Notes: generated by a model from the letters alone, not told the origin. A stretch of DNA of 36,239 nt from Acidimicrobiales bacterium (GCA_029263175.1 JAJCXZ010000039.1:1-36239); one strand, 5' to 3'; counted from the first letter of the stretch, positions 1 to 8,002 are shown. Translations and numbers: made by a program.

Positions 1-1
1 G

Positions 2-370
2 GGTCCGGTTGTTGTCTTCTTCTACCCGAAGGCCATGACGCCTGGTTGAACGAAGGAAAGCTGCCATTTCCGCGACCTGGCCGCCGAGTTCGAAGAGCTC
101 GGAGGCCAGCGAGTGGGAATCAGCGCCGATCAGGTTGATCGGCAGAAGGAATTCGACGAGGCGAACGATCTGGGGTTTCCGCTCCTCAGCGACCCCGATC
201 GGGAGGTCCACCGCCTGTTCGGGACCAAGCGTCTCGGGCCGTTGCCGGGGAAGCGAGCGACGTTCGTCGTCGACAGCGATCGGCGTCTCGTGCGTTCGAT
301 CCGCAGCGAGACAAACATGTTGACGCACGCTGATGAAGCGCTCGAGGTGCTTCGCGAACTCGCTAGCTGA
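2..370 (+). CDS. Peroxiredoxin, Bcp/PrxQ type, probable selenoprotein (5' end outside window)
   Basis: Thiol or selenol peroxidase reducing H2O2 and organic hydroperoxides in the cytoplasm. Reading from base 2 without stopping at the UGA at 47-49 gives a continuous Prx fold: GPVVVFFYPKAM, then TPG-(UGA)-TKESC, HFRDL, FPLLSDPDREVHRLFG, and a terminal strand with RATFVVD. In the Bcp family the motif is TPGCTxxxC, so the UGA sits exactly on the peroxidatic Cys. The resolving Cys five residues later is kept. The rest of the frame is intact to the TGA at 368-370. The N-terminal 35-45 residues lie outside the window. Selenocysteine Prx proteins are known in bacteria. The alternatives are a base error or a nonsense mutation. 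An ORF starting at 113 would lack the active site and is not a real start. The 3' end overlaps the convergent gene by 8 bases. Confidence 0.8.
55..71 (+). promoter_or_regulatory. Candidate SECIS hairpin (proximal)
   Basis: Five bases after the UGA, GGAAA at 55-59 pairs with TTTCC at 67-71 around the loop GCTGCCA at 60-66. Bacterial SECIS elements lie inside the coding region just 3' of the UGA, usually with a G near the start of the apical loop, as here. The stem is short and the loop is closer to the UGA than usual, so this is a candidate only. Confidence 0.35.
77..109 (+). promoter_or_regulatory. Candidate SECIS hairpin (distal, stronger stem)
   Basis: Bases 77-88 (CTGGCCGCCGAG) pair with 98-109 (CTCGGAGGCCAG) over 12 positions with one G-A mismatch, around a 9-base loop, TTCGAAGAG. 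The loop begins 39 nt past the UGA, slightly beyond the usual SECIS distance. It is the most stable local hairpin after the UGA and may act alone or stacked with the 55-71 stem. Confidence 0.35.
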
Positions 371-932
371 GACCTTCGTCGAGCCAGGCCGGAGCGCGGT
401 CGAGGAGAAACTCGGCGACGCTCTGGCACTTGTCGAGCACATCGCAGAGGACTTCCTGGCCCAGATAGATCCGGGCAAGGCTGACTTCGACGCGAGACAC
501 GATGGCGATGGCTCGCTCGGGGGCGTCTGTGACGGCAGCGAAGCTGTCGACCGCCGAGACCTCGAGAGGTAACCCCATCCCGCCAATGGCGGCGAGGTCG
601 GTTGCCAGCACGAGAAGATCCGGGCCGGCGGGTAGCGGTGGCAGTGCGAAGCTGAACGTGACCGGGATGACGATCGAGCCGTCGGGCTCGCCGCCTTCCC
701 CCACCCGGACGACCTCGTCCTCGAACAAGATCGTGACGCGCGGGTCGACTTCGAGTGCGACGTGCATGTCGAGTGGTCCATCGCACGCTCGGTCGGGATG
801 CAGGTCGACTTCCCACGTCTGTCGGTTTGTGTAGGTCTCGATGAAATGGCGTTCGTCGTGGACGTGAAACCCGTGCTCTGCAACGTGGTCTTTCAGATCG
901 GCGACGAAGCCCTGAAGATCGATCACTGCCAT
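363..932 (-). CDS. Conserved-looking hypothetical protein, acidic, about 190 aa
   Basis: I do not recognise the family. The protein is soluble (no signal peptide or membrane segment) and acidic. It starts MAVIDLQGFVADLKDHVAEH and contains WEVDLHPDRACDGPLD, a DPRVTILFEDEVVRVGEGG strand pair, a proline-rich PLPAGPDLLVLATDLAAIGG stretch, and a C-terminal helix ending APAWLDEGLS. The ATG at 932 is chosen because it opens the first helix-like segment. An ATG at 950 would add six residues. Its stop overlaps the end of the convergent peroxiredoxin gene. It points away from the IMPase gene, with which it shares the 933-1020 upstream region. Codon use matches its neighbours. Confidence 0.7.
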   Translation of the reverse strand: MAVIDLQGFVADLKDHVAEHGFHVHDERHFIETYTNRQTWEVDLHPDRACDGPLDMHVALEVDPRVTILFEDEVVRVGEGGEPDGSIVIPVTFSFALPPLPAGPDLLVLATDLAAIGGMGLPLEVSAVDSFAAVTDAPERAIAIVSRVEVSLARIYLGQEVLCDVLDKCQSVAEFLLDRAPAWLDEGLS

Positions 933-1020
933 CGCTGACCAGCCTGCCATGATTTCAGGGCGACGCGTCGCGGGATCGAGGGTCAGTGGATTCGCGTCGC
1001 TCTTGTGGTTCACTGCCGCG

Positions 1021-1767
1021 GTGGACGATGCCACGCTTCTCTCTGCCCTTCACGAGGCCGTAGACGCTGTGGTCGGCGCGTTCGGCGACCACAACGACTG
1101 GGGGTTGTCCGGAGGTCGGGATGGCCAGTACGCCAGTGATCTGGTGGCCGACGAAGCTGCGCTCGTCATCCTCGAAAGACATGGAATCCAGGTCCTGAGC
1201 GAGGAATCGGGCCTGGTTGGCGACGGCGACGGCTCGGTCATCGCGGTACTCGACCCACTCGATGGCTCGACGAACGCCTCGCGTCCGCTGCCATGGTTCG
1301 CCACCAGTCTTTGCGTCGTTGACAGCGAGGGTGCACGTGCTGCGGTCGTTCATGACCACCCCGCCGGTGTTCGCTATGACGCCGTCAGAGGGGGAGGGGC
1401 GCGGATCGACGGCGCACCGCTGGCCCGTCGGGAGCCGGTTGCGCTCGTTGATGCAATCGTCGGTGTGAATGGATTGCCGCCACGGAACCCCGGCTGGGCG
1501 CAGTATCGAGCCCTGGGTGCGGCGGCGTTGGATCTGTGCGCTGTCGCCGACGGCCGGCTCGATGCCTATGTCGACTACGACCGAGAAGCGCACGGCAGCT
1601 GGGACTACCTCGGGGGAATGCTCGTATGTCAGGAAGTTGGTGTGACGGTCGGTGATGCCTTCGGGCGTGACCTCGTCACCACTGAGCACCTGGCTCGGCG
1701 CACGCCGATAGCCGCGGTCGGCGCACTGTTCGACGAACTGGTTTCGGCCCGCCGGGATGCCTTATGA
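1021..1767 (+). CDS. Inositol monophosphatase family phosphatase
   Basis: Mg2+-dependent sugar or inositol phosphate phosphatase, 248 aa and about the usual length. The metal site is visible: EESG (first Glu pair), then the signature DPLDGSTN, and near the C-terminus GSWDYLGG, equivalent to the WD-x-A motif that binds the third metal ligand. The family also includes histidinol-phosphate phosphatases, fructose-bisphosphatases and PAP phosphatases, so the substrate cannot be assigned. The GTG at 1021 gives VDDATLLSALHEAVDAV, the normal first helix. An in-frame ATG at 949 would add 24 atypical residues. The stop overlaps the ATG of the following NUDIX gene (ATGA), so the two are translationally coupled. 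Confidence 0.85.
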   Translation: MDDATLLSALHEAVDAVVGAFGDHNDWGLSGGRDGQYASDLVADEAALVILERHGIQVLSEESGLVGDGDGSVIAVLDPLDGSTNASRPLPWFATSLCVVDSEGARAAVVHDHPAGVRYDAVRGGGARIDGAPLARREPVALVDAIVGVNGLPPRNPGWAQYRALGAAALDLCAVADGRLDAYVDYDREAHGSWDYLGGMLVCQEVGVTVGDAFGRDLVTTEHLARRTPIAAVGALFDELVSARRDAL

Positions 1768-2288
1768 CCGGCGAGAAGCTTGGTGGATCGGGTCGGAGTC
1801 TCTACCGGTTCGCGTTGCTCGCCTTTGGGCACCTGCCCGTTGCGGCTCGGCGCTTCGTGATCCGGCGAGTGACGCCGACCTGGAGCGCCGGTGCGGCTGC
1901 GGTCGTCATGCGTGACGACGGCCGCTGGTTGATGGTCCGGCCCGTGTATCGCAAGGGCTGGGGCCTGCCCGGAGGGTTCATCGACCGCAAGGAGCTCCCG
2001 GCGGAGGCCGTGCACCGTGAGCTGCGCGAGGAGCTCGGAATCGAGGTGGTCCTCGACGCCGACCCGTGGATGGTCCACGACTCGGCCCATCGGCGGTTGG
2101 ACACGATCTTCATGGCCCGCCTCGTCGACGGCACCGACCCGGACTCGGTTGCGATCCAGACACCCGAACTCGAGGACATCGGATGGTTCGACCCCGACGA
2201 ACCTCCGCCGCTCGAGCATGAGGCGCACGACATCCTGGAGCTGCGCCGACTGATCAGCGACGGTGGCCATCCGATCCTCATGCGCTAG
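1764..2288 (+). CDS. NUDIX hydrolase
   Basis: Hydrolyses a nucleoside diphosphate linked to another moiety. The 174-aa protein has a complete Nudix box, GGFIDRKELPAEAVHREL followed by REELGI, matching G-x5-E-x7-R-E-U-x-E-E-x-G-U. An N-terminal extension of about 40 residues with many Arg precedes the WSAGAAAVVMRDDGRWLMV strand. The ATG overlaps the IMPase stop by four bases, so it is the second gene of a two-gene operon. Both partners act on phosphorylated metabolites, suggesting a housecleaning or salvage role, which is inferred. Substrate unknown. Confidence 0.9.
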   Translation: MTGEKLGGSGRSLYRFALLAFGHLPVAARRFVIRRVTPTWSAGAAAVVMRDDGRWLMVRPVYRKGWGLPGGFIDRKELPAEAVHRELREELGIEVVLDADPWMVHDSAHRRLDTIFMARLVDGTDPDSVAIQTPELEDIGWFDPDEPPPLEHEAHDILELRRLISDGGHPILMR

Positions 2289-2325
2289 ATGGTTGGGCTG
2301 ACCTCAACTCGAAGCGTTGACCCGG

Positions 2326-2331
2326 TATCTT
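2326..2331 (+). promoter_or_regulatory. -10 element for SLH/sugar dehydrogenase gene
   Basis: TATCTT, eight bases before the ATG at 2340. This TANNNT spacing fits a leaderless transcript starting at or next to the initiator codon. Confidence 0.5.
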
Positions 2332-2339
2332 CGGCGGTC

Positions 2340-4127
2340 ATGACAACTCAGACAGGAATTGGCCGTATGCGGGCGGTCGGCCTGTCGCTCATCGTGGCCG
2401 CCGCCCTGGCGGCCGGTCTCACCGTCTCGCCGGCATCGGCCGGAGCTGTTGACGGCTACACGGTCGGACCGTGCATCACCAATGCGGTTGGTGCCGAACC
2501 GTTCGTGGATGTGGCCGGTGGGCAGTTCTACAGCAACGCCGTGGGATGGGCGTTCCTGAATGACATCACCACAGGCACCGACGAAACGCATTTCTCGCCG
2601 GCCGATCAGGTCACGAGAGCTCAGTTCGCCACATTCATGTGGCGGATGATGTGTGAGCCGGCTGCGGGAGGCTCAGCACCGTTCGTTGACCTCGTCGCTG
2701 GGGCGTTCTACCGCGATGCGCTCGACTGGTTGTGGGAAGCGAAACTCACAACCGGCAAGACCGACACGCTGTACGCCCCCGACGACGCGCTGAGCCGGGC
2801 AGAGTTCGCCACGTTTCTCCATCGCCTGGCCGGGAAACCAACCGGCGCCCCCGAGAGCGGCTTTCACGACGTCGCCGACAATGCCTTCTACACCGAGGCG
2901 GTCGACTGGCTTCTCTGGAGGGGACTGACGACTGGCACGTCGCCGACCACCTTCTCACCGGAACGTGAGATCTCGCGGGCCGAAGCGGTCACCTTCCTGT
3001 ACCGGTTGAACTATCTGGCCGACGGGATCATCGATCCGGCTGATCTGAACCTCGGCTTCTCGACCGTGATCAGTGGTCTTTCGAATCCGGTCGCCGCCGC
3101 ACCTCACCCGGCCGACGGCTCGGTCTACATCGTTGAGCAGGGCGGCGATCTGCTCCGCGTGCCCGGGGACGGCTCGGGGGCCCCGAACTGGGGCGCGGGT
3201 GCCGTGTCGATCTGGTCGATCCCCGGACCCTACGTGCCAACCGGGTGTCACGAATGCGGCTTCCTCGGTGTTGCGATCTCGCCGGACGGCGGGCAGATCT
3301 ACATGTCCTTCACCGCGGACTCCGCCACGGCGAACCAGCGATCGGTCGTGCTCGAGTACGCCCTCGTCGGTGGGGTGCCGTCGGGCGCGCCGGATGAACT
3401 CATCTCCGTGGACCAGCCCCACTCGAACCACAACGGAGGTCACCTCACATTCGGTCCGGACGAGTATCTCTACGCCTCGTTCGGCGACGGCGGCAGCGGC
3501 GGCGATCCCGATGAGCACGGTCAGAACATCGACACCCTGTTGGGAGCGATGCTGCGAATCGATCCGTCGGCTGCAACGGGCTACACCAACCCTGTGGGAA
3601 ACCCGTTTGTGGGAGTCGCCGGGGACGACAGCATCTTCCTGGTTGGTGTGCGCAATCCGTGGAAGTTCTCGTTCGACACCGGCACGGACGATCTCTGGAT
3701 CGCCGACGTCGGCCAGAACACCCGCGAGGAGATCACTCGACTTCGAGCGACAGACGGCGGCGGCCTTGGCGCCAACCTCGGCTGGGACCGCTGGGAGGGC
3801 ACCCATCTTCACGAGGCGGGCGCCGACATCCCAGATCATGTCGGCCCGACCTACGAGTACACGACCAACGGCGCCGAGGGCGGTTCGATCACCGGTGGCT
3901 TCGTCTACCGCGGCGCCGACATCGTCGGGCTGAACGGCACCTACCTGTGGGCGGATTGGAAGGAACCGGAGCTGCGAGGATTCAACGACGAGTTCAGCGG
4001 TGGGGCTATCTGGTTCGGCGTAGACGTGCCCGGCACCTCGGTCGTGTCGTTCCTCCAAGACCTCGACGGCGAGGTGTACGCCATCTCTCACAACGGATCG
4101 ATCTCGAAAATCATTGACCTCGGCTGA
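2340..4127 (+). CDS. Secreted protein: three SLH domains plus glucose/sorbosone dehydrogenase-type beta-propeller
   Basis: Probable cell-surface PQQ-type aldose dehydrogenase, 595 aa. A signal peptide (RAVGLSLIVAAALAAGL, cleavage near ASAGA) is followed by three S-layer homology repeats at about residues 55-102, 112-160 and 172-222. Each has F-x-D-V/L...FY..A..W.....TTG and a final R-A-(Q/E)-F/A...LYRL element. Residues about 235-595 form a GSDH/Hedgehog-interacting-like propeller, with HNGGHLTFGPDEYLYASFGDGG, GAMLRIDP, VGVRNPWKFSFD and LWIADVGQNTREE. These are the hallmarks of soluble PQQ sugar dehydrogenases (YliI/Asd type). SLH repeats normally hold a protein on the envelope through secondary wall polymer. 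PQQ synthesis genes are not in the window, so cofactor use is inferred. The ATG at 2340 is preferred for its -10 element. An ATG at 2367 (AGGA upstream) is an alternative. Confidence 0.85.
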   Translation: MTTQTGIGRMRAVGLSLIVAAALAAGLTVSPASAGAVDGYTVGPCITNAVGAEPFVDVAGGQFYSNAVGWAFLNDITTGTDETHFSPADQVTRAQFATFMWRMMCEPAAGGSAPFVDLVAGAFYRDALDWLWEAKLTTGKTDTLYAPDDALSRAEFATFLHRLAGKPTGAPESGFHDVADNAFYTEAVDWLLWRGLTTGTSPTTFSPEREISRAEAVTFLYRLNYLADGIIDPADLNLGFSTVISGLSNPVAAAPHPADGSVYIVEQGGDLLRVPGDGSGAPNWGAGAVSIWSIPGPYVPTGCHECGFLGVAISPDGGQIYMSFTADSATANQRSVVLEYALVGGVPSGAPDELISVDQPHSNHNGGHLTFGPDEYLYASFGDGGSGGDPDEHGQNIDTLLGAMLRIDPSAATGYTNPVGNPFVGVAGDDSIFLVGVRNPWKFSFDTGTDDLWIADVGQNTREEITRLRATDGGGLGANLGWDRWEGTHLHEAGADIPDHVGPTYEYTTNGAEGGSITGGFVYRGADIVGLNGTYLWADWKEPELRGFNDEFSGGAIWFGVDVPGTSVVSFLQDLDGEVYAISHNGSISKIIDLG

Positions 4128-4138
4128 CCGGTCGGCAG

Positions 4139-4144
4139 TACCGT
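4139..4144 (+). promoter_or_regulatory. -10 element for first ABC exporter gene
   Basis: TACCGT, eight bases before the ATG at 4153. It supports ATG 4153 over the in-frame TTG at 4114, which would overlap the upstream stop. Confidence 0.45.
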
Positions 4145-4152
4145 CGACACCG

Positions 4153-5943
4153 ATGGGGCAGACATCACCTTGGCGCGCGCTCTTTGGTCTTCTGGCGCCC
4201 CATCGCGTCCGGGCGGGAGTCATCTCTGCAGTCCTCACCGTCGCTGGCGTGCTTCCGCTCCTCGGACCACTCCTCATCGGGCGGTTCATCGATGATGCTG
4301 ATGCCGGTGCGACATCCGCGGAGTTGCTCTTCATTGCCGGCCTCTACGTGGCGGTGGGTCTGGGACGACAGCTGATGTCGGTTGCTGTGGCATGGAGCGC
4401 CGCCGATCTTGCGTGGACGGTCACCAACGAGTTGCGCTCGGATCTGACCCGCCATGTCCTTGCCCTTGACCTCGGCTTCCATCGCCGCACAAGCCCCGGG
4501 GAGCTGGTCAGCCGTGTGGATGGCGACGTCACAGCACTGAGCGAGTTCATCGCCAGCTTCGTGGTGAAGGCTGTGTCGGCGGCCGTGACGCTTGTCGGGA
4601 TCGTCGCCGTTGTGACCTGGCAGGATTGGCGGATCGGGCTCGGGCTCGGCGTCTACCTGGCGGCGGCCATCGGCACGCTCTATGTGATGCGGAATCAGGC
4701 AGTCGACGAGGCAGCCTCGGAACAGGCCGCGAATGGACGGATGCTCGGCGAGATCGAGGAGCGGCTCACCGGCGCCGATGATCTTCGGGGCAACGGTGGC
4801 GGCTCGCATGCGGTGGCCACGTTCCAACGAGCGAGCGCAGCCGTTCTTCGCTCAACGCTTCAGCGTGAGAAGCAGGGAGTGACCTTGTGGGTCGTCTCGA
4901 ACGCGGTCTTTGTGACGGGTGGCCTGATCGTGCTCGCCGTCGATGCTGCGCTGTTGCGACGGGGGACGATCACGCTCGGCGCCGCCTACATGATCTTCCA
5001 GTACACGCAGATCCTCCGCGAGCCGCTCGGTCAGCTTTCCGACGAAACGGAGGCGGTGCAGCGAGCGGCCGGTGGCATGAGCCGAACCATCGAGTTGATG
5101 GCCGAGGAGTCCTCGATCGTCAACACCGGCGAGGCGACCCTGCCCTCCGGCCCGCTGGCCCTGCATCTGGATCATGTGTCGTTCTCCTATGACGACGAAG
5201 ACAACCCGATCCCCGTCCTTGACGACGTCGATATCGACCTCGCCGCCGGCACCACGCTCGGGGTGCTCGGCCGTACCGGCAGCGGCAAGACGACGCTTGC
5301 GCGTTTGCTGCTGCGCCTCGTCGAGCCGACAGCGGGCTCGGTGGCGTTCGGTGGCGTCGACATCTCCTCGGTTCCCATGCGAGATCTCCGAGCGCGGACC
5401 GGTGTGGTCTCCCAGGATGTGCATCTCTTCGCCGCGTCGATCCGCGACAATCTCGTTCTGTTCGACGACTCGATCTCCGACGAAAGAGTTCGGGTTGCCC
5501 TTGGCGAGTTGGAGCTTCTCGACTGGGTGGAAGGAATGCCCGACGGGCTCGACACCGTGCTCGGTCCGGCAGGAAGCGGCCTTTCAGCGGGGGAGGGCCA
5601 GCTCATCGCGCTGACGCGGCTGTTCTTGCGGGAACCCGACCTCGTGCTGCTCGACGAGGCATCGTCGCGGGTCGATCCGGTCACCGAGGCGCGCGTCACC
5701 CGGGCCGTCGACCGCCTCGTGCAGGGCCGTACCGCAATTGTGATCGCTCACCGCCTCTCCACCGTCGAGCGACTGGACGAGATTCTCATTCTGGATTCCG
5801 GACGAGTCGTCGAGCACGGCACTCAGGAATCTCTTCGCACCAGCGACGGCAGCCGGTATGCAGCACTGCTTGCCGTCGGCTCCGATCACGAGGTCGACGC
5901 GGCCCTGCTCGAACCCGCTCAGACCGAGAGTGAGACGCCATGA
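4153..5943 (+). CDS. ABC exporter half-transporter (TMD-NBD), subunit 1
   Basis: Type I/IV exporter half-molecule of about 596 aa in the cytoplasmic membrane. The N-terminal 300 residues contain about six membrane segments, for example AGVISAVLTVAGVLPLLGPL and AVSAAVTLVGIVAVVTW. The nucleotide-binding domain has Walker A GRTGSGKTT, Q-loop VVSQD, a deviant signature LSAGEGQ, Walker B LVLLDEAS with the catalytic Glu, and H-loop IAHRLST. Its stop overlaps the ATG of the next half-transporter (ATGA), as expected for co-translated heterodimer partners. LSAGE replaces LSGGQ here, so this subunit probably contributes the weak signature to the degenerate ATP site of the pair. Substrate unknown (drug, lipid or peptide). 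Confidence 0.9.
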   Translation: MGQTSPWRALFGLLAPHRVRAGVISAVLTVAGVLPLLGPLLIGRFIDDADAGATSAELLFIAGLYVAVGLGRQLMSVAVAWSAADLAWTVTNELRSDLTRHVLALDLGFHRRTSPGELVSRVDGDVTALSEFIASFVVKAVSAAVTLVGIVAVVTWQDWRIGLGLGVYLAAAIGTLYVMRNQAVDEAASEQAANGRMLGEIEERLTGADDLRGNGGGSHAVATFQRASAAVLRSTLQREKQGVTLWVVSNAVFVTGGLIVLAVDAALLRRGTITLGAAYMIFQYTQILREPLGQLSDETEAVQRAAGGMSRTIELMAEESSIVNTGEATLPSGPLALHLDHVSFSYDDEDNPIPVLDDVDIDLAAGTTLGVLGRTGSGKTTLARLLLRLVEPTAGSVAFGGVDISSVPMRDLRARTGVVSQDVHLFAASIRDNLVLFDDSISDERVRVALGELELLDWVEGMPDGLDTVLGPAGSGLSAGEGQLIALTRLFLREPDLVLLDEASSRVDPVTEARVTRAVDRLVQGRTAIVIAHRLSTVERLDEILILDSGRVVEHGTQESLRTSDGSRYAALLAVGSDHEVDAALLEPAQTESETP

Positions 5944-7625
5944 ACCCCGCGGTACGGCCGATGTGGTTCGCCTGGCGCACCGGGATCTTTCGCGGGCGGA
6001 TCTGGGCGTGGTGCTGGCTGACGTGGACCGTGTTCTACCTGATGCCGCTGCTCACCGGTTGGCTGCTGAAGCTCGCTTTCGATGAGCTCGAGCGCAGTGG
6101 TTCGATCACGATGCTGCTGATCTGGATCGGTGTGGCGGAGTCGTTCTCCTGGGTTCTGTTCGCCATTTCGGTGTGGTTCGTCATCCGCTGGTGGGTCTCC
6201 GCTCTCACCCTGATGCGGACCAACATGCTGCATGCCCAAACCGCCAGCGGCGGGCCACGCGCAGCGCAGTTGCCGCTGAGCCCATCTGAAGCGATCACTC
6301 GATTCCAGGAGGATGCCCGAGACGCCGTCCTGTGGACCGACTCATGGCTCGATGGTGCCGGGATCATCGCGTACGGCATCGGCGCATTGGTCATCATGTC
6401 GACGATCAGCAAGGTCGCAGCCGTGGTGGTCCTGGTGCCGCTTGTCACCGTCACCCTGATCACACGCTTCTTGACCCCACGGCTCTACGCGGCCCGCTCG
6501 GCGGATCGCAAGGCGGCGAGCACGGTCAACTCGTTCCTCGGCGAGATGTTCGCCGGCATGCTGGCCTTTCGTCTGGCCGGACGCGAGGAAGCCGGCATTG
6601 CTCGCCTGGAGCAGCACACCTCGCTACGGAGGCGTACGGCGGTTCGAGACACCGTCCTCCAGCAAGCGATCGACGGCATCGCCTCGTCGACATCCGATGT
6701 CGTCATCGGGCTGACGCTGCTCGCCCTGGTGCCGTCGGTTCGTGACGGCAACCTGAGCGTTGGCGATCTTGCCCTCTTCGTTGCCTACGCGGTCCAACTC
6801 GGCCGTGTTCCCCGCTACGTCTCGCGGATCATCACGTCGCGAGAGCAGGCGATCGTTTCCTACGAGCGGATGGGGGAGATGGTGGCGACCGATCGTCTGG
6901 ACGATCTCCTCGACCACCGTCCGGTCACGATCGAACGGCGAGACACGATGCTCACCCGAGACCCGGATCCGGGGCGAGATCCGCTGAATCGCCTCGAGCT
7001 GAGCAGTCTCACTGCCGTGTACCCCTCGACCGGCGGCGGCATCCGCGGCATCGATCTGTCGATTCGCGGACGGTCGTTCATCGTCGTGACCGGAGAGGTC
7101 GGCGCCGGCAAGTCCACGCTGCTGCGCACCATCGCCGGCCTCGACGAACTCGACTCCGGCTCGATCATCTGGAACGGCCAGCTGATCGAGGACGTCGCGG
7201 CGTGGATGGTGCCTCCCAACGCGGCGTACCTCCCCCAAGTACCGCGTCTGTTCAGCGAGTCGCTCGCCTCCAACATCGCCCTCGGCCGCGACGACCTCCC
7301 CCTCGACGACATCCTCGCCTTGACCACCCTCGACCGTGATCTCGCCGAGATGCCACTGGGTGCCGGGACTCGTGTGGGGGCGCGCGGTCTGCGGCTCTCC
7401 GGCGGCCAGGCCCAGCGGGTCGCCGCGGCGCGCAGCCTCTTGACCACCCCTGAGCTCCTGCTCATCGACGACGTGTCGAGTGCGCTCGACGTGGCCACCG
7501 AACTCGAGCTCTGGACCCGCCTACGAGAGCAGGGCAGAAGCACGATCATCGCTGTGTCGCACCGCCAGCTGGCGTTCGATCTCGCCGACGAAGTCATCAC
7601 CCTCCGCGACGGTCGAATCGTCTGA
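5940..7625 (+). CDS. ABC exporter half-transporter (TMD-NBD), subunit 2
   Basis: Partner of the preceding gene, 561 aa. It has six predicted membrane segments, including WCWLTWTVFYLMPLLTGWLL and ALVIMSTISKVAAVVVLVPL. The NBD has Walker A GEVGAGKST, Q-loop YLPQ, a canonical LSGGQ signature, Walker B LLLIDDVS and H-loop VSHRQ. The catalytic Glu after Walker B is Asp. Heterodimeric exporters such as TM287/288 pair an Asp in one NBD with a deviant signature in the other to form one non-hydrolysing site, and the two genes here show exactly that. No further gene follows before the tRNA, so the operon ends here. Confidence 0.9.
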   Translation: MNPAVRPMWFAWRTGIFRGRIWAWCWLTWTVFYLMPLLTGWLLKLAFDELERSGSITMLLIWIGVAESFSWVLFAISVWFVIRWWVSALTLMRTNMLHAQTASGGPRAAQLPLSPSEAITRFQEDARDAVLWTDSWLDGAGIIAYGIGALVIMSTISKVAAVVVLVPLVTVTLITRFLTPRLYAARSADRKAASTVNSFLGEMFAGMLAFRLAGREEAGIARLEQHTSLRRRTAVRDTVLQQAIDGIASSTSDVVIGLTLLALVPSVRDGNLSVGDLALFVAYAVQLGRVPRYVSRIITSREQAIVSYERMGEMVATDRLDDLLDHRPVTIERRDTMLTRDPDPGRDPLNRLELSSLTAVYPSTGGGIRGIDLSIRGRSFIVVTGEVGAGKSTLLRTIAGLDELDSGSIIWNGQLIEDVAAWMVPPNAAYLPQVPRLFSESLASNIALGRDDLPLDDILALTTLDRDLAEMPLGAGTRVGARGLRLSGGQAQRVAAARSLLTTPELLLIDDVSSALDVATELELWTRLREQGRSTIIAVSHRQLAFDLADEVITLRDGRIV

Positions 7626-7662
7626 CCAGCACACGACTTCGGCCGGTAGTCTTTCGACTTCC

Positions 7663-7736
7663 GGGCGTTTAGCTCAGTTGGTTAGAGCACCTCCCTTACA
7701 AGGAGGGGGTCGGGGGTTCGAATCCCTCAACGCCCA
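7663..7736 (+). tRNA. tRNA-Val (anticodon TAC)
   Basis: A complete cloverleaf. The acceptor GGGCGTT (7663-7669) pairs with AACGCCC (7729-7735), followed by discriminator A. The D-arm has GCTC/GAGC, and the anticodon stem CCTCC/GGAGG has loop CTTACAA, with anticodon TAC at 7697-7699. The T-arm GGGGG/CCCTC with TTCGAAT contains one G-U pair. The 3' CCA is not encoded. The gene stands alone, 37 bases after the ABC operon. Confidence 0.97.
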
Positions 7737-7737
7737 C

Positions 7738-7912
7738 GGGAACTCTTCGAGTTCCTTGGTGTTTCGGCTGCGCCGAAACACTCGTTGCGTTCGGTTCGCT
7801 GTCTCCCGAGCTGTTCGCTTGCGCTTACGGCATCGTTGGTGGGAACTCTTCGAGTTCCTTGGTGTTTCGGCTGCGCCGAAACACCCGTTGCGTTGGGTTC
7901 GCTGTCTCCCGA
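7738..7912 (+). repeat. Two 72-nt direct repeats, each with two hairpins, just 3' of the tRNA
   Basis: Copy 1 (7738-7809) and copy 2 (7841-7912) differ at two bases and start 103 bases apart. Each contains a 7-bp hairpin with a 3-base loop (7739-7755 and 7842-7858, arms GGAACTC/GAGTTCC) and a 10-bp hairpin with loop TGC (7759-7781 and 7862-7884, arms GTGTTTCGGC/GCCGAAACAC). A degraded relative follows at 7919-7951 (9-bp stem GGTGTCTTG/CAAGACGCC). There are no T-tracts. The role may be transcription termination, RNA processing or a mobile palindromic repeat. I see no other copy in the window. Confidence 0.85.
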
Positions 7913-8002
7913 ATCCTCGGTGTCTTGGCTTCGCTGAGCGGTCAAGACGCCTTCGCCGTTTCCGCACGCGAACCGGGCGCCGTCTACCCTGGCGCTCCAG
8001 CC

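Noticed and set aside
2955-4334. 459-codon minus-strand frame opposite the SLH/dehydrogenase gene
   Set aside because: Shadow of a strong coding frame; no family motif and no start signal.
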